Shown here: positions 11,222 to 22,520 of the stretch, piece by piece
Position numbering within the stretch: the first letter of the stretch is position 1
How the letters are laid out: each line of letters starts with the position of its first letter
Assembly (NCBI GenBank): GCA_010909165.1
Contig: MU008167.1
Location: 1,414,001 to 1,478,000 of the forward strand
Length of the DNA stretch: 64,000 bases
DNA from: Anthoceros angustus
Lineage: Eukaryota; Streptophyta; Anthocerotopsida; Anthocerotales; Anthocerotaceae
Direction: 5' to 3'
Notes under the pieces: generated by a model
Database searches by the model: none
The model's input: the letters and a program-made list of their open reading frames with translations, nothing else
Told to the model about the DNA's origin: nothing
Translations under genes and position numbers: made by a program

Positions 11222-11990
11222 TTGGTGGCCAAGAATTCCAAGGAAGTTTTAGTTGTCATGCCTTATCGTTCTCACAAGAAACAATTTCTTCTAGATCTGA
11301 AAAAGGCAAGGGCATTTGCAGGCATGTTGAACAACACCTTTGATAAAAAGGACTCATCAAATTCACAGGAAGAAGGTCTTGCTGAATTGTACATGCTTAC
11401 TCAAGCTTCAAGGTTTGTGAATATAAAGGCCAAGAGACATCAGCCTATATACTATTGATCGCCCACTCTATCTAACGTGCATCCACATGAGTTTAGGCAG
11501 CTACTTCGTACTTCATACAGGGGATTCCCACCACTCTCCGATATTCTATGTCACAATCAAGTGTTCTTCAACAACTCCAATTGTTCCCAAAGTCAAGTTG
11601 CTTGGTAGCTAGCAGTGACATTACACAAGCTAGGTGCTGCAAGCAATGCGGCAAGCATTAGTAAGATATGCCAACTCTTCCATGTAGGCCACGATATTGT
11701 TGTTGAGTGGACCAAAAGAGTAATCACGGTATTGCTGGACCTGAGAGATGAGTTAATATTGTGGCCAAATTCAAGGAGGAGATCCGAGCTTAGGGTAGTC
11801 ATGAGTGGAGAAGACTTTGAAGGATGCATTGGCCTCATTGATGGAACAACGTTGCCTCTTTCACGTGTCACAGGCCTAACATGGTTGGTGATCAATATTT
11901 TAATCGAAAACGGAGACCTAACATGGTTGGTGATCAATATTTTAATCGAAAACGGAGATATTCACTGTAAGCACGCTCTGACGTAACCCT
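11222..11990 (+). pseudogene. HARBI1-like DDE transposase pseudogene
   Basis: One frame can be followed from about 11222 to 11960 with two in-frame stops (TGA at 11456-11458, TAG at 11606-11608). Landmarks of the plant Harbinger transposase family appear in order: an FRQLLRTSYRGFPPL segment (about 11490), LAVTLHKLGAASNAAS followed by a helix-turn-helix-like stretch (about 11610-11700), then GCIGLIDGTTLPL with the first catalytic Asp (about 11824-11860), then, after a frame change, VGDQYFNRKRRYSL. A 42-bp tandem duplication (11875-11916 and 11917-11958) doubles the segment just after the first Asp. The later catalytic Asp and Glu are not seen. It sits inside the inverted-repeat-bounded element 10503-13713. 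Confidence 0.75.
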
Positions 11991-12429
11991 AGCAAGAATG
12001 TCTCTGGTCCTCAGCCGATATAGGTTGTGTGTGATGTCGACAAGCGCATTATATCTCTGAATTTTGCGCATTATATCTCTGAATTTTGGATGTCCTAGAT
12101 CTAATCATGATGCTTATGCATATCAAAGAATGCGTGTCTAGAAGAATTGTGCCTCACACTTAAGTACAGTAATTTTGGGTGATTCAGCATATTCTTTATC
12201 ACAGTTTAAATTCCAGCTTGTAGAGCTCTAGCATGTCAAGAGAATGTAGAGTTCAACTACTACGGTCAAGTCTGGATGGGGTTCTTTGAACAAAAAGTTA
12301 GAATTCAAACTAGAAAAATAAATTTTATACATACTCTGGATAGCATGACATTACTCTCAGCTTTAGCCTTGCAACTAGGTGGAAGGCATTTCTAAAGGAG
12401 TTTGTGGTCCTAGCATCCTGTGCACTAGG

Positions 12430-13120
12430 TCCTACATCAAGTTTTGAAGGTGTCTATCTACTATTTTTTGTGGCAGTGATTGTTTTAGTTTTATGAGCGG
12501 AGGTTGAAGATGGTGAGGTAGACATCGTTCATTTGGTCCCTGCATGCACACCATGTCCAGCAGGCTTGCCTGCACTTTGAGTGAAATCATCCAAGTTAGT
12601 TTCATTTTTAAGATGGGCGTCCAAGTCCATATATTCAGTGTCATGAGGGTGGATAAGCTCTTCCTCAACAACGTGCACGGGGGTTGAACCTTTCAAATTG
12701 ATGGGCTATTGGGTTGGCTGTAGAGTGTCTTCTACCTCAATTCAATGTCTACAGGCTCACCATGCAAAGGTGAGGTGAAGTTATCATCAAGTAACATTTG
12801 TAGCTGTCCTCCAGATGTGTCTTGTATGCCATGCTTGTACTAAAAATGGGGCTGCACATTTGCTTTCGTTCCAAACAGCTTGTCCATTCGATGAAAGTAC
12901 AGGCATAAGAGTTACACCTTTTTGTCGAGCATATGAATTATCTTTGCTCTATCAATATCATCTATGCCAAAACTTGTTGTCCCCATCAGTGCCTTTGTCT
13001 TCACATCTGCTTGTAAGTTTTGGATCTTTCCCTCCCTTGCTCGCTTGTGTGACGTGTTCTACCATTTGTTTTAGCCCGCTGCGGATGTCAGATGGCTATG
13101 GCCAATAGATGTCTTACCTT
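12430..13120 (-). pseudogene. Decayed second Harbinger reading frame (tentative)
   Basis: The minus strand shows one weakly readable frame with several stops. It includes GIDDIDRAKIIHMLDKKV near 12950 and a downstream stretch with HRMDKLFGTKANVQPHF. Harbinger elements commonly carry a second gene for a Myb/SANT-like protein that helps the transposase. This segment is in the right place for it, but I cannot confirm the domain. It may equally be non-coding. Confidence 0.3.
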
Positions 13121-13429
13121 CCTCTCCCCATATCATAGGTCTGTTTGTAGGATTTTCCATCCAAGTAACAATGGTATCAAAGTTTGCCAACGTCAGGTGT
13201 GCCTGTTTTGTTGTAGAGTGCAACATTTTAAGGGCAGGCAGCCCCTTTTTCTTGACAATTTTTTTGCCCTGTGATAATATATAGAAGATGTAGTGTTCTC
13301 CATGCTAAAGCGCTGCAAAATCACATATCATTGTGAAAAAAGTGAGACCAAAAACCTCACCATCATTGCTAATTAGAAGCTGAACAATGGCAAATTAGTT
13401 GAGGATGAAGGTGATAAAAGTCATAATTG

Positions 13430-13570
13430 CCAAGGCGACAGTGGGCGCCCTCCCGCCTCGCTCGCCCAGGTCAGACTCCTACCGTTACGCGCTACCGCCT
13501 CGCTCGCCCAAGCCGTGCTCTTACCGCTTTGCTCGCCCAGGCCGTGCTCCTACGGCATGAGCCGCACCTC
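13430..13570. repeat. GC-rich short tandem repeat
   Basis: Three imperfect units of about 40-45 bp share CGCTCGCCCA and GTGCTCCTAC-like blocks. They lie just inside the right end of the Harbinger-type element and stand out by GC content from its AT-rich interior. Confidence 0.6.
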
Positions 13571-13713
13571 GGGTCACCCGGCCACCGCTTTACAAAATTT
13601 AATACGCTGAGGTGGCTTGGTCTGATACGACGCATTGTACTTCAAGAAAAAACCCTCCCAAACACAAATACGGCGTATGTAATAGGCGTCCAATCTCAAC
13701 TATGACACGCCCT

Positions 13714-14214
13714 ATTGAGCTAGATCTGATTTACTATCTTATTGGGTATGTAAAATCTCTTACGCAAGCTTCGGTTCCATAAAGTTTGCGTCCGGTTTCT
13801 ATTCGGGCACACTCAGAGTGAACTGCGAGTACTGGACCGTAAGTGGCGAAGAGCCGTGAAATCACGGGAGACGATTCTGATAATCGTGCCCACTTGGGTG
13901 GATCCCGTCCTGAATTCTTGCAGGGAACCTCGATTGAATGCTGAATCCCTGATGCTGTTCCACGGCAAGGACTGTGGAAGCAGGATTGGTTGGAATGTTG
14001 TCGCAGAGGTCGTGAGCAGCTGTGAATGCGGATCGAGCTGGCCATGACGGCACAGTTTTGGATCCAGGTGCGGCAGCCATGCTTTGTCGAGGCAGATCCG
14101 CAGCTGGTGATCTGACCTGACCTTGTTTCGGGGGAGGAGCGGGGTGGGAGTCTTGGATTAGGGCGGGGTTGGTATCAGTGTCGCGAGCCCTAGCAGAGGG
14201 CTGTAGCCGGCAGG
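13714..14214. other. Upstream region of the DUF716 gene
   Basis: About 500 bp between the right transposon end and the start codon of the next gene. It becomes GC-richer toward 14215 and presumably holds promoter and leader. No TATA box or other element stands out. Confidence 0.4.
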
Positions 14215-15192
14215 ATGGGGTGGTGGGAGCAGGTTTTAGCAGGAGCAGGATTTTTGGGGATCGGGCTGTATCAGGCCTTCAGTCTGGTGAAGAATCACAG
14301 GAAGTCTGGAGGAAAGAGGCTGCAGTCGGAATTCAGAGTGGGGAAGCTGACTGTAAATTTGGTGGATGTGTATGCTGTTGCCTGCGTGGCCACGCTGCAC
14401 ATAATTGCCAATTTGCTGCCCGTCTTCAAGCTGCATACGGATGGTTACAGCCCGGGGGCTGCTATTCGGCTTGAGCGAACTGCAGTGGCATGGGTGTTTT
14501 TGGTGTATGCTCTCATTGTTTTGATCAGCGAGGGCACTACTCTTTTGCCGGTTCCTCCAGCCATTCTTCAACTGATGGCAATCGGGGCTTTTGTGGAGGA
14601 GTTCTTGTTGTTCCACTTCGCAGGACCCAGTTCTGGGCTGGAGGGGCAGTACCACTCCCTCCTTCTGGTTCCCATAGGTGTCTGCATAGCTTCTACTGTT
14701 TTGGAAATGGTGCACCCAAAGGCTTTGGGCCCCCCTCTGGTACGCAGCCTTGCACTTGTCCTGCAGGGCACCTGGTTCTTCCAGATTGCTACCTCCCTGT
14801 TCTCTAGCTGGATATCGTTGGGCTGTGAGCTGGACGAGAGAAGTGAGGGTGACTACACTGTCACCTGTGACAGCATGTCAAATATGCACAGAGCCCGAGC
14901 CATCGCCACCTTGCAGTTCAATCTCCACCTTGCTGCTCTCCTTATCTTCTCGCTTCCAGCTTTCTCTCTTCTGTCCAAGGTATACAGCAGCCCCAGGCAT
15001 TACGAACGTCTGGGGGAAAATGAGGTCCCTGATGAAGCCAGAGAGCTTTTCGAGCTGAAGGATTCTTCTGGAAGGAGCTTTCAACAGCCCACCTATGTTT
15101 TGGAAGATGAGGAGGAGCAAGAGGAACAAGAGGAGGAGGTACTGTCTAAGAACTCCCCTGACGGTAATGGCTTTCATAGAGTTTCCATCTGA
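14215..15192 (+). CDS. DUF716 / TMEM45-like multi-pass membrane protein
   Basis: Intronless 325-residue protein. The sequence fits the DUF716 (TMEM45) family of eukaryotic membrane proteins, whose molecular role is poorly known. Seven or so hydrophobic segments are visible, at about residues 8-22, 52-72, 88-110, 113-133, 147-165, 178-205 and 238-262. Family-like signatures are EEFLLFHFAG near 125-134, a histidine in QYHSLLLVP and QGTWFFQIATSLF in the sixth segment. The C-terminal 60 residues are hydrophilic and end in a Glu-rich stretch (EDEEEQEEQEEE), likely cytosolic. The start is the first ATG of the frame and gives a hydrophobic N-terminus directly. Some plant members were linked to viral-response phenotypes; I would not infer that here. 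Confidence 0.85.
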   Translation: MGWWEQVLAGAGFLGIGLYQAFSLVKNHRKSGGKRLQSEFRVGKLTVNLVDVYAVACVATLHIIANLLPVFKLHTDGYSPGAAIRLERTAVAWVFLVYALIVLISEGTTLLPVPPAILQLMAIGAFVEEFLLFHFAGPSSGLEGQYHSLLLVPIGVCIASTVLEMVHPKALGPPLVRSLALVLQGTWFFQIATSLFSSWISLGCELDERSEGDYTVTCDSMSNMHRARAIATLQFNLHLAALLIFSLPAFSLLSKVYSSPRHYERLGENEVPDEARELFELKDSSGRSFQQPTYVLEDEEEQEEQEEEVLSKNSPDGNGFHRVSI

Positions 15193-16335
15193 ACTCCTAG
15201 AATTTTGCACACACTCACGGCAGCTTGGCTGTTTTCGGAGCTGGAATTCGGCATGATTGAGGAAAAAAGTGTTACATACTGAGTAAGAATCACTGCCGGT
15301 CATTGAGGTGTTATTTAGAGGCATAGGGTAGGTGACGTTGTTTAGAGTAGGATGGATGGTTGATGCAACAAGTCTGCCATACATCCTTTTGTGCTGTTTC
15401 TACATCGTTTTTGCAAGTCATGCTTAAGATGTCCCAGTAGAGGAGTCGTTTTTGTCCTAGTAGAGGAGCCTTTTTTGCACCAGAGTTGGAGAACGTAGAG
15501 AGGAACGTGTGTTAGCGGCAAGACCTGCGCCTACGCAGCTCTTTGTTTCATTTTCCCGACGTTCCTCACAAGCAGCTTGTGCATAGTGAGTGTCCTGCTT
15601 GTGGAACTTCAATCTTGTCGAGGTGTTCTGCGAGGGAATCAAAGCTTGGATTTGGACTGCTTAGACGGATTTTTTGTGTGGCCTGGCAGTTCTGCTCTGG
15701 CTTCATTTGGCAACAATCTATTTTGTTCTTCTTACGATGTCCGCTGCACTTCTGTCATGTTAGAGCATGACTGCGGTGGTGGGAGAGCTTCGCATTAGTG
15801 TAATTTTTCCAAAGTACTGTTCCTCCGGGGTAGCTAATCGAGGAGCGCATATACCGTAACGCTTTCCGTGAACAACAAAAGAACCAGAATTTGAATGCTG
15901 CCGCTTGTCAGTTCATACATATAGACCGGCTACATGGCATGTTCAATGTACCGGATGGTGAAGATAACAAGAATGGCTGCCGGCATTGGCCTGCATTGTC
16001 CCAAATATGTCCGACGGAGTACGTGCCTCGGAAAGTCGGATGTCCTCGATTGGGCCGTTGTGTGAGGTTGCAGAGAGACAAGGAATTTTGTTTCTTCTAT
16101 CGGAAGACGAAGACTCTGACGTTCACGAGCTGTGAGATAAAAGGAAGCGAGCAGCGCACATTTCTTATCAAAGTCTCAGCTACTCTATCCTCAGGCCTTC
16201 CGGATCATCATCTGCAAGTCGCTGCTCAAACTGTAAGAACGTGCTGAGGCAGAGCTCAGAGTTGTATCTCATGTTGCTTTGACGCCAATGTGAGCACCTT
16301 GCGAACTGTTTTTCTCTACTTCAGGTTCTGTAAGG
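15193..16335. other. Spacer between DUF716 and GST genes
   Basis: The first few hundred bases probably form the 3' UTR of the DUF716 gene and the last several hundred the promoter and leader of the GST gene. Short open frames on both strands lack family resemblance and consistent composition. No repeat or transposon signature was noticed. Confidence 0.4.
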
Positions 16336-17282
16336 ATGACGCTAGCTACTGCTCCAGCACCGATCAAGGTGTATGGCCTGGGCCCCTCTACCTGCACAGC
16401 TAGAGTCCTTGCTGCCATCTTCGAGAAGGAAGTGCAGGATTGGGAGCTCGTTACAATTAACATCATGACAGGGGAGCACAAGCAGCCTGAATTTCTGACC
16501 AAGCAGGTGATTAAACGTGTGTATTTCCTGGTTCATTCAACGCTCCTCTTTCCGTATCCCTTTTCAGTGTTCAATTGTTTGATTCCCTTATTTTTTTCAT
16601 TGCTGAGCAGCCTTTCGGTCAGATTCCTGTTCTTGAGGACGGCGATCTGGTTCTTTTCGGTAAGCTCCTGAATACTCTGTTCCTCCAGCTTCATTTCCAT
16701 CAATATCAGGGCATCCATCTAGCTATCTTCTATAGATACCATGCGATTCCAACTGGAATGCTGACAGCAGCCCGGGAGTGACTCGGATTCCTAAACTTCA
16801 TCGATTGGTCTTGTGTCTCCTGGTGTTTAGAATCACGAGCAATTAACAGGTACATTGCGATCAAATATGACGGCCAGGGAACAGACCTGCTGGGGACGAC
16901 AGCGAAGGACAAAGCACTTGTGGAGAACTGGCTGGAAGTGGAGAGCCAGAACTTCAACCCTCCTATTAAGTCCATCGTGTTTCAGTTAGTGTTCGCTAAA
17001 TGGTTTGGAAGGGAAACTGACCCCGAAGTGGTCGCTGCTGAGCTCCCCAAATTGGAGGCAGTGCTGGATATCTACGAGGCGCGACTTTCCAAGAGCAAGT
17101 ACCTGGCTGGCGATTTTTTCAGCTTAGCGGAGGTTGCACATCTGCCCTACTTGCACTACCTGGTGAACGTGGGCCAGCTCTCAGACCCCGTCACCAGCCG
17201 CAAACATGTGAACGCATGGTTCCAGGACATCACCTCCAGACCCGCGTGGAAGAAGTATTTAGCCCTTGTTTCCCCACAGTAA
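16336..17282 (+). CDS. GSTF: Phi-class glutathione S-transferase
   Basis: Three exons: 16336-16506, 16611-16659 and 16831-17282, with GT-AG introns, giving 223 residues. Glutathione S-transferases conjugate glutathione to electrophiles in the cytosol; phi class is plant-typical and stress-inducible. The thioredoxin-like domain is residues 10-88 or so. Ser18 in GPSTCTARVL is the expected catalytic serine. EHKQPEFLTKQPFGQIPVLEDGD spans the first splice junction and carries the cis-proline before V. ESRAINRYIA is the glutathione-binding ESRAI motif across the second junction. An all-helical C-terminal domain follows, with AEVAHLPYLHYL in place of the usual ADLSHLP motif. The two introns lie in the N-terminal domain, as in many plant phi-class genes. 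Length is normal and no defect is seen. Confidence 0.9.
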
Positions 17283-17752
17283 TTCTTGTTCAGGCCTTGC
17301 CCGTCAGTGCTTGCGAAACAAAAGTTGAAAGCTATCGCGAAATCGCGGTAACCAGAAGGGTTTTAACATTGTTTGTTTTCGATTTGCTTTGCAAATCGAA
17401 GGTCACAGGTTTCTGAATACAAAGTGAGTTACACTAGCTAGTAGCTCACAGTCCATTGGAACATAAACAAAACACAGTCGGGAAAAAATGTGGGCATTGT
17501 GTACGAGATTGCAGCACATGATGCGAAAACAAACCCCTCCCTCGAACAGTACAGTTCGCGAGCGGGTTGAGACGCTGCACGCAAAAGTGTTCCCATTACT
17601 CACTCTGACATCATCGAGTTGGAGTAGTTCCCTAACGAGAGCTTGAAAGCACTGCGGGCTGCAGCTCTTAAGTCTTCTGGTACTCTGAATTCCACCCAAA
17701 GCTGGGTGGTAGGAAGAGAAATTTACATATTCCCTAGCTGCTTGCCTCTACG
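17283..17752. other. Spacer between convergent GST and ClpB genes
   Basis: The 3' ends of GST (+) and ClpB (-) face each other here, about 470 bp apart. The stretch should hold both 3' UTRs. An imperfect palindrome (TTCGATTTGCTTTGCAAATCGAA, 17378-17400) could act as a short hairpin near the GST end. Confidence 0.5.
17378..17400. repeat. Perfect-armed short palindrome in the 3' spacer
   Basis: The bases TTCGATTTGC, a 3-bp loop TTT, and the complementary arm form a hairpin candidate about 100 bp past the GST stop codon. A role in 3' end formation is only a guess. Confidence 0.45.
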
Positions 17753-20700
17753 TCAGCTCTGGGCATACGCCAAAGGTTCGGCCCCGTCAGATTGCTGTGG
17801 CTGGACCCCTTCGGCATCTATCGTCTCGCCGATTGAGAGCGTCTTGAATGTTAGCTTTTGCTGCGGAAGATTGTTGGCAGATGCACTAACCTCCGTGTCT
17901 ACCAACACGGTATCTTCTTCCTTGAACACCCCTTTCAGAATGCCTCTTGCCAGCTCATTTTCCACGTTCTGCTGAATTACTCGTTTCACAGGCCTTGCGC
18001 CGTAGTTGGGGTCGTATCCAAGACTTCCCAGTAACTGGACTGCACTTTCAGTAACTTTCAGAGTAATTTTGCGATCCTTCAACCTCTGTTGTACCCGAGC
18101 CAGCTGAGCAACAGACAGCAAACCGATCAGCATGCACGTTACATCTTACAACGAAGCAGCAGACGCCCAAAAGACACAGATCTTTTGTCCCCAAGAATAT
18201 TACCTGAAGTCGGACGATTCTGCTGATCTGCTCCCGACTCAAAGGCTGGAACACGATGTATTCATCCACACGGTTCATAAACTCAGGGCGAAATGTTCGC
18301 CGAGCAGCATTCAGAACCCGGCTCTTTATGGATTCGTAACTCTGCTCTGCTGGGTCCCCTTCGTTGTTGATAACATACTCTGATCCAACATTGGAGGTCA
18401 TTATGATCACGGTGTTAGTGAAGCTCACAGTCCTGCCTTGAGAATCTGTGACTCTTCCGTCGTCCAAAATCTGAAGAAAGATGTTAAAGACATCTGAGTG
18501 TGCCTTCTCGATTTCGTCAAACAACAGAACAGCGTAAGGTCTCCTCCGGACCGACTCCGTTAGTTGTCCACCTTCCTCATAGCCCACATAACCAGGTGGG
18601 GCACCAATCAACCTGGAAACTGCATGCTTTTCCATGTATTCACTCATGTCTATTCTCACCATTGCTTCCTCTGTATTAAACAGGTAAGAGGCAAGCGTCT
18701 TGGCCAGCTCAGTTTTTCCAACCCCAGTGGGTCCCATGAACATAAAACTGGCAATCGGTCGGTTTGGGTCAGACAGCCCAGCCCGTGATCTTTGAATCGC
18801 CTCAGCCACAGCAATGACCGCAGGATCTTGACCTATCACCCTTTTGTGCAACTCCTCATCAAGATGCAACAGCTTCTCCCTCTCTGATTGTTGAAGTTTT
18901 GACACAGGAATCCCTGTCCACTTACTTACAATCTCTGCAATATCATTTCCTGTGACTTCCTCACGTAACATGGATTTCCCTGTGTTTTGATAATCATCCA
19001 AAGCCTTCTCCGCAGCCTCCAGCTGTCGTTGAAGGGACATTAAGCTGCCATACTTCAGTTCGGCAGCTCGGTTGAGATCATAGTCACGCTCTGCTTGTTG
19101 AATCTCAATATTGACTCTGTCAACCTGTACTCTCATTGCACAGAACGTAAAAACTAGTCAGCGCACACATTCTCTTCAAAATGGACAGGAGATGCACAGA
19201 CACTATAGCCAAAGGTTTACCTCTTCTTTTATGGACTGAATACGTGTCATCACTGACTTCTCATGTTCCCACTGGTCCGTTAGCTCCTTTTGTCTCTGTT
19301 TAAGAGACTCCAACTCGGTTACAAGTCTAGTGAGCCGGTCCTTTGAGGCTTTATCTGTGTCATTCCCCAGGGAAAGCCTTTCCATCTCTAACTTCAACAC
19401 AGCCCGATCAATTTCGTCCAGGGCTGTTGGCTTAGAAGTGATCTCCATCTTCAGTTTGGCAGCTGCTTCATCCACCAGGTCAATAGCTGCCACCATGACG
19501 ACATCAAGTTAGAAAAAAGCTCAGCACATACAGGTAACTGTCATGTACGCTTTGCGTTGACTGATGCAGGCAAGAAGACAAACCTTTGTCAGGCAAAAAT
19601 CGATCACTGATGTAGCGGTCCGCTAGCATCGCAGCTTCCACAAGGGCACTGTCAGATATCCTTACACCATGATGCAGTTCATATCGTTCCCGTAACCCTC
19701 GAAGTATTGAGATTGTATCCTCAACAGACGGTTGATCTACATATACTTGCTGAAATCTCCGCTCCAGTGCAGGATCTTTCTCTATGTACTTGCGATACTC
19801 ATCCAAAGTAGTGGCACCAATGCATCGGAGCTCCCCTCGTCCAAGCATTGGTTTCAACAAGTTCCCTGCATCCATGGCGCCATTGGTTGCACCTGCTAGA
19901 AGACACGACCTTGTCAGAACCAATCAGGTGAAGCTATTTGATTTGACGGACATGTTGACCGACTCTCAAAATACCTGCCCCAACAACAGTGTGAATCTCA
20001 TCAATAAACAGTATGATCTGCCCGTCTGACTCTGTAACTTCTTTGAGAACAGCTTTAAGCCGGTCTTCAAATTCTCCCCGAAATTTAGCCCCAGCAATTA
20101 AAGCACCCATGTCGAGGGAAATCAGCTGCAGAAAAGAACCTCAAAATCAACAAATTGTGTGACCCGAGGATCCCACGAGCTTGTGGAAACCAATTGTAAC
20201 TAAGAAGATACCTTTCTGTTCATCAGAGCCTGCGGTACATCTCCTTGTACAATCCTTTGAGCTAACCTGTAGAGGCCAGCAGCAAGGACAGCGCCAATCA
20301 GCAACCCACATCAACGGGCTCCCCTGAAAATTTCAAGAACTCGTACCGTCAACCTACCCTTCTGATATGGCTGTTTTCCCAACTCCAGGTTCTCCGATCA
20401 AAACGGGATTGTTCTTTGTTCTTCTGGAAAGAATCTGAATAGACCTCCGGATTTCATCATCTCGGCCAATAACAGGGTCCAGCTTGCCTTGCCTTGCCAT
20501 CTCCGTCAAGTCCTTCCCATACTTTTCAAGAGCCTCATATTTGCCCTCAGGATCTGGTAATCACACATACACACCCCCTCAGCCTCAGCTGCCTCAGCTT
20601 ACAAGACAACCACACTTCAGCCACCGCCAGCCTCCTCAACCATGGGCCATGCTACCAAAACTTTACCTTGGTCAACAACTTTCTGTGATCCACGAACAGC

Positions 20701-21666
20701 CTGGATTGCAGCATTCAACGCCTTTGGTGACAATTGGAACTCTTTGAAAAGCTGCTGCCCGAACCGCTTATCTTGATTGAACCCGAGCACCAAGTGCTCA
20801 ACAGACACAAAAGAGTCACCAAACTCTTTCTTGTGATTCCGAGCTCTGTCAATAAGACCCTCCAAGTCTCGTCCAAGCATGGAGCCACTGTTGTCACCCA
20901 TCACCTGCGCTTGAGAAGGGGTACAGGTCAGAGCCGATCATCATTAAATGGCCTCGGACACAAAATGAATACTGCCTTGGAATACATGACTTGGGACTAC
21001 TCACCTTAGGTTGCCTCTGAATGAAGCGGTCAGTAGCTTGGAGCAAGGACGTGTTGTCAATGCCGGCTTTGGCAAAAATGCGCCGTGCAAGACCATTTCG
21101 TTGCTCCAGCAGCGCCTTCATCAAGTGCTCAGTTTCCACAATCTGCTGCTTACTCTCCTTGGCCACTTCGGGAGAATTCAAAATCGCGCTCCAGGCCTGT
21201 TCAGTAAATTCTGCTTGATTGATCTGCAACACACGATGCCACGAGCCAAATGAGAACACACAAAAGCTGCCACATTTTACGATTCTATCCACTCTAGCAA
21301 CACAGAAATCCAAAACTGACAATCAAAACCTACTCTTCCATCTCGCGCAGACTCAGCCCGTGGAGTAGTAACAAAACTCCGCCTCCTTTCACACCTCCGC
21401 ACACTCCTAGTGGCTGCAAATTCGGACTGCCGAAGTCCTACAAACGGCTGAAACCCCCTAGGCCTCAATTCCCCCGCCCGGACCGCCACAAGCCGCTGGT
21501 GCAGGCCCTGCACCTTCCCCCTCCCCGCCGCAGGTCTGACATGCTGCGCTTGCGGAGCCGAAAAATTCTGCACCCTGCCAGACTCCGGCAGAGCAGACTG
21601 CACTCCAGGCGGAGCTCTGGACAGGTTCGCGGCTGCCGCCTGCAGCACCGTCAACGACGACGCCAT
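17753..21666 (-). CDS. CLPB: Organellar ClpB/Hsp100 disaggregase
   Basis: Ten exons read on the minus strand: 21334-21666, 21005-21223, 20667-20904, 20358-20553, 20212-20266, 19975-20125, 19584-19892, 19221-19486, 18204-19124 and 17753-18103. Phases agree at every junction and the product is 1012 residues. ClpB threads aggregated proteins through a hexameric ring using ATP, with Hsp70. Order: a Ser/Arg/Ala-rich N-terminus of about 105 residues looks like an organelle transit peptide; Clp N-domain from about 112 ([11 protein letters not shown]); first AAA module with Walker A GEPGVGKT (317-324) and Walker B LFIDEIH; the coiled-coil M domain (about 530-640) identifying ClpB rather than ClpC; second AAA module with GPTGVGKT (720-727) and LLFDEIE; a ClpB-type C-terminal domain. 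Plastid ClpB3 and mitochondrial ClpB4 cannot be told apart here. Its 5' end is duplicated downstream of 23011. Confidence 0.93.
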
Positions 21667-21911
21667 GGCCGACAAATCCCGCCGCGCCCCCCCAGAAAGC
21701 GCCCTAGCTAGCTGCAGCGCCAGGCCGTGAAGCTCCCACTCCGGAATTGCACAAAACCGACAATCTCCGGGCGCTCCCACTGCGAATCCCGCAATCCCTC
21801 AGGCAAAGGCTGGCTCAAAGCAGATGCTTGTGCCTTCGATTCCTAACCGTCCCTCGCTGCGATCAATCTTGCACGTTGCAATTGGAAGTTATAACCACTG
21901 TGCGAGGAGAG

Positions 21912-21927
21912 GAAGACAGTTCCTGAA
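21912..21927 (-). promoter_or_regulatory. Heat-shock-element-like site upstream of ClpB
   Basis: GAA, a gap, then TTC-CT-GAA lies about 250 bp upstream of the ClpB start. Two of the GAA/TTC units have the regular 2-bp spacing and the third is offset (gap-type). ClpB genes are classic heat-shock factor targets, so such a site is expected, but the match is short and could be chance. A copy is present in the duplicate near 23751-23763. Confidence 0.35.
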
Positions 21928-22339
21928 GCGTAGATCATTGGCGTGCTCGTCACGCTCCCATGGAGGGCGCAGTTCGCACCTCCAGAACGTGGTAGAAAAG
22001 AGCTACCGCTCCGGCCTAGACCATTCCAGACGCAGCCGGAAGCTCCCAGCAAAGAGAGGAGAGAGAAGACAGAGGCCGTCATCAGTCGTGGCGCGTGACT
22101 GCCCACGCGTCATCCATCCAGGCCCCTTCTCATTGTTCTCACATGCCCACCAAAAACACACCTCAGCTAATTTCATTCAATTCAAATTGCGATTGGTCTG
22201 ACCTAATCCCGGATCAGCATGGCCGAATGGCGTCGCATCTCATGAACCTATATACATAAAGTACTTCCCTTCAGTAGTTTTATAAGATTTGTTTCACTGC
22301 ATATTGTCCAACCCATTCCCAGGGGCAGGTTATGCAGGC

Positions 22340-22520
22340 GCCAGTAGCCTTTGGAGGCACTGGCCGGCACCTTCGAATGCGCTGACCATGACTTGGCATG
22401 GAAACAAGCATCATTGCCAGTAGCCTTTGGAGGCACTGGCCGGCACCTTCGAATGCGTTGACCATGACTTGGCATGGAAACAAGCATCATTGCCAGTAGC
22501 CTTTGGAGGCACTGGCTTGC
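22340..22520. repeat. 76-bp tandem repeat, 2.3 copies
   Basis: Units start GCCAGTAGCCTTTGGAGGCA at 22340, 22416 and 22492 (the last partial). Spacing is exactly 76 bp and units 1 and 2 differ by one base. The repeated part encodes the beginning of the reverse transcriptase fragment (PVAFGGTG), so the array arose by local duplication at the 5' edge of the LINE piece. The same array is present in the duplicate near 24175-24340. Confidence 0.85.

Larger units (their letters stand above)
10503..13713. mobile_element. PIF/Harbinger-type DNA transposon, decayed
   Basis: The ends are inverted copies. The left end starts AGGGCGTGTCTTTGTTGAG at 10503 (a second left end lies at 10332 because of the 171-bp duplication). 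The right end at 13713, read on the other strand, starts AGGGCGTGTCATAGTTGAG. Both outer ends are flanked by ATT (10500-10502 and 13714-13716), a 3-bp target duplication of the length usual for this superfamily, although TWA is the usual sequence. Inside lie a broken HARBI1-like transposase on the plus strand and a decayed second frame on the minus strand, the two-gene arrangement known for Harbinger elements. The element is about 3.2 kb. Stops and an internal duplication show that this copy cannot encode an active transposase. Confidence 0.75.
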
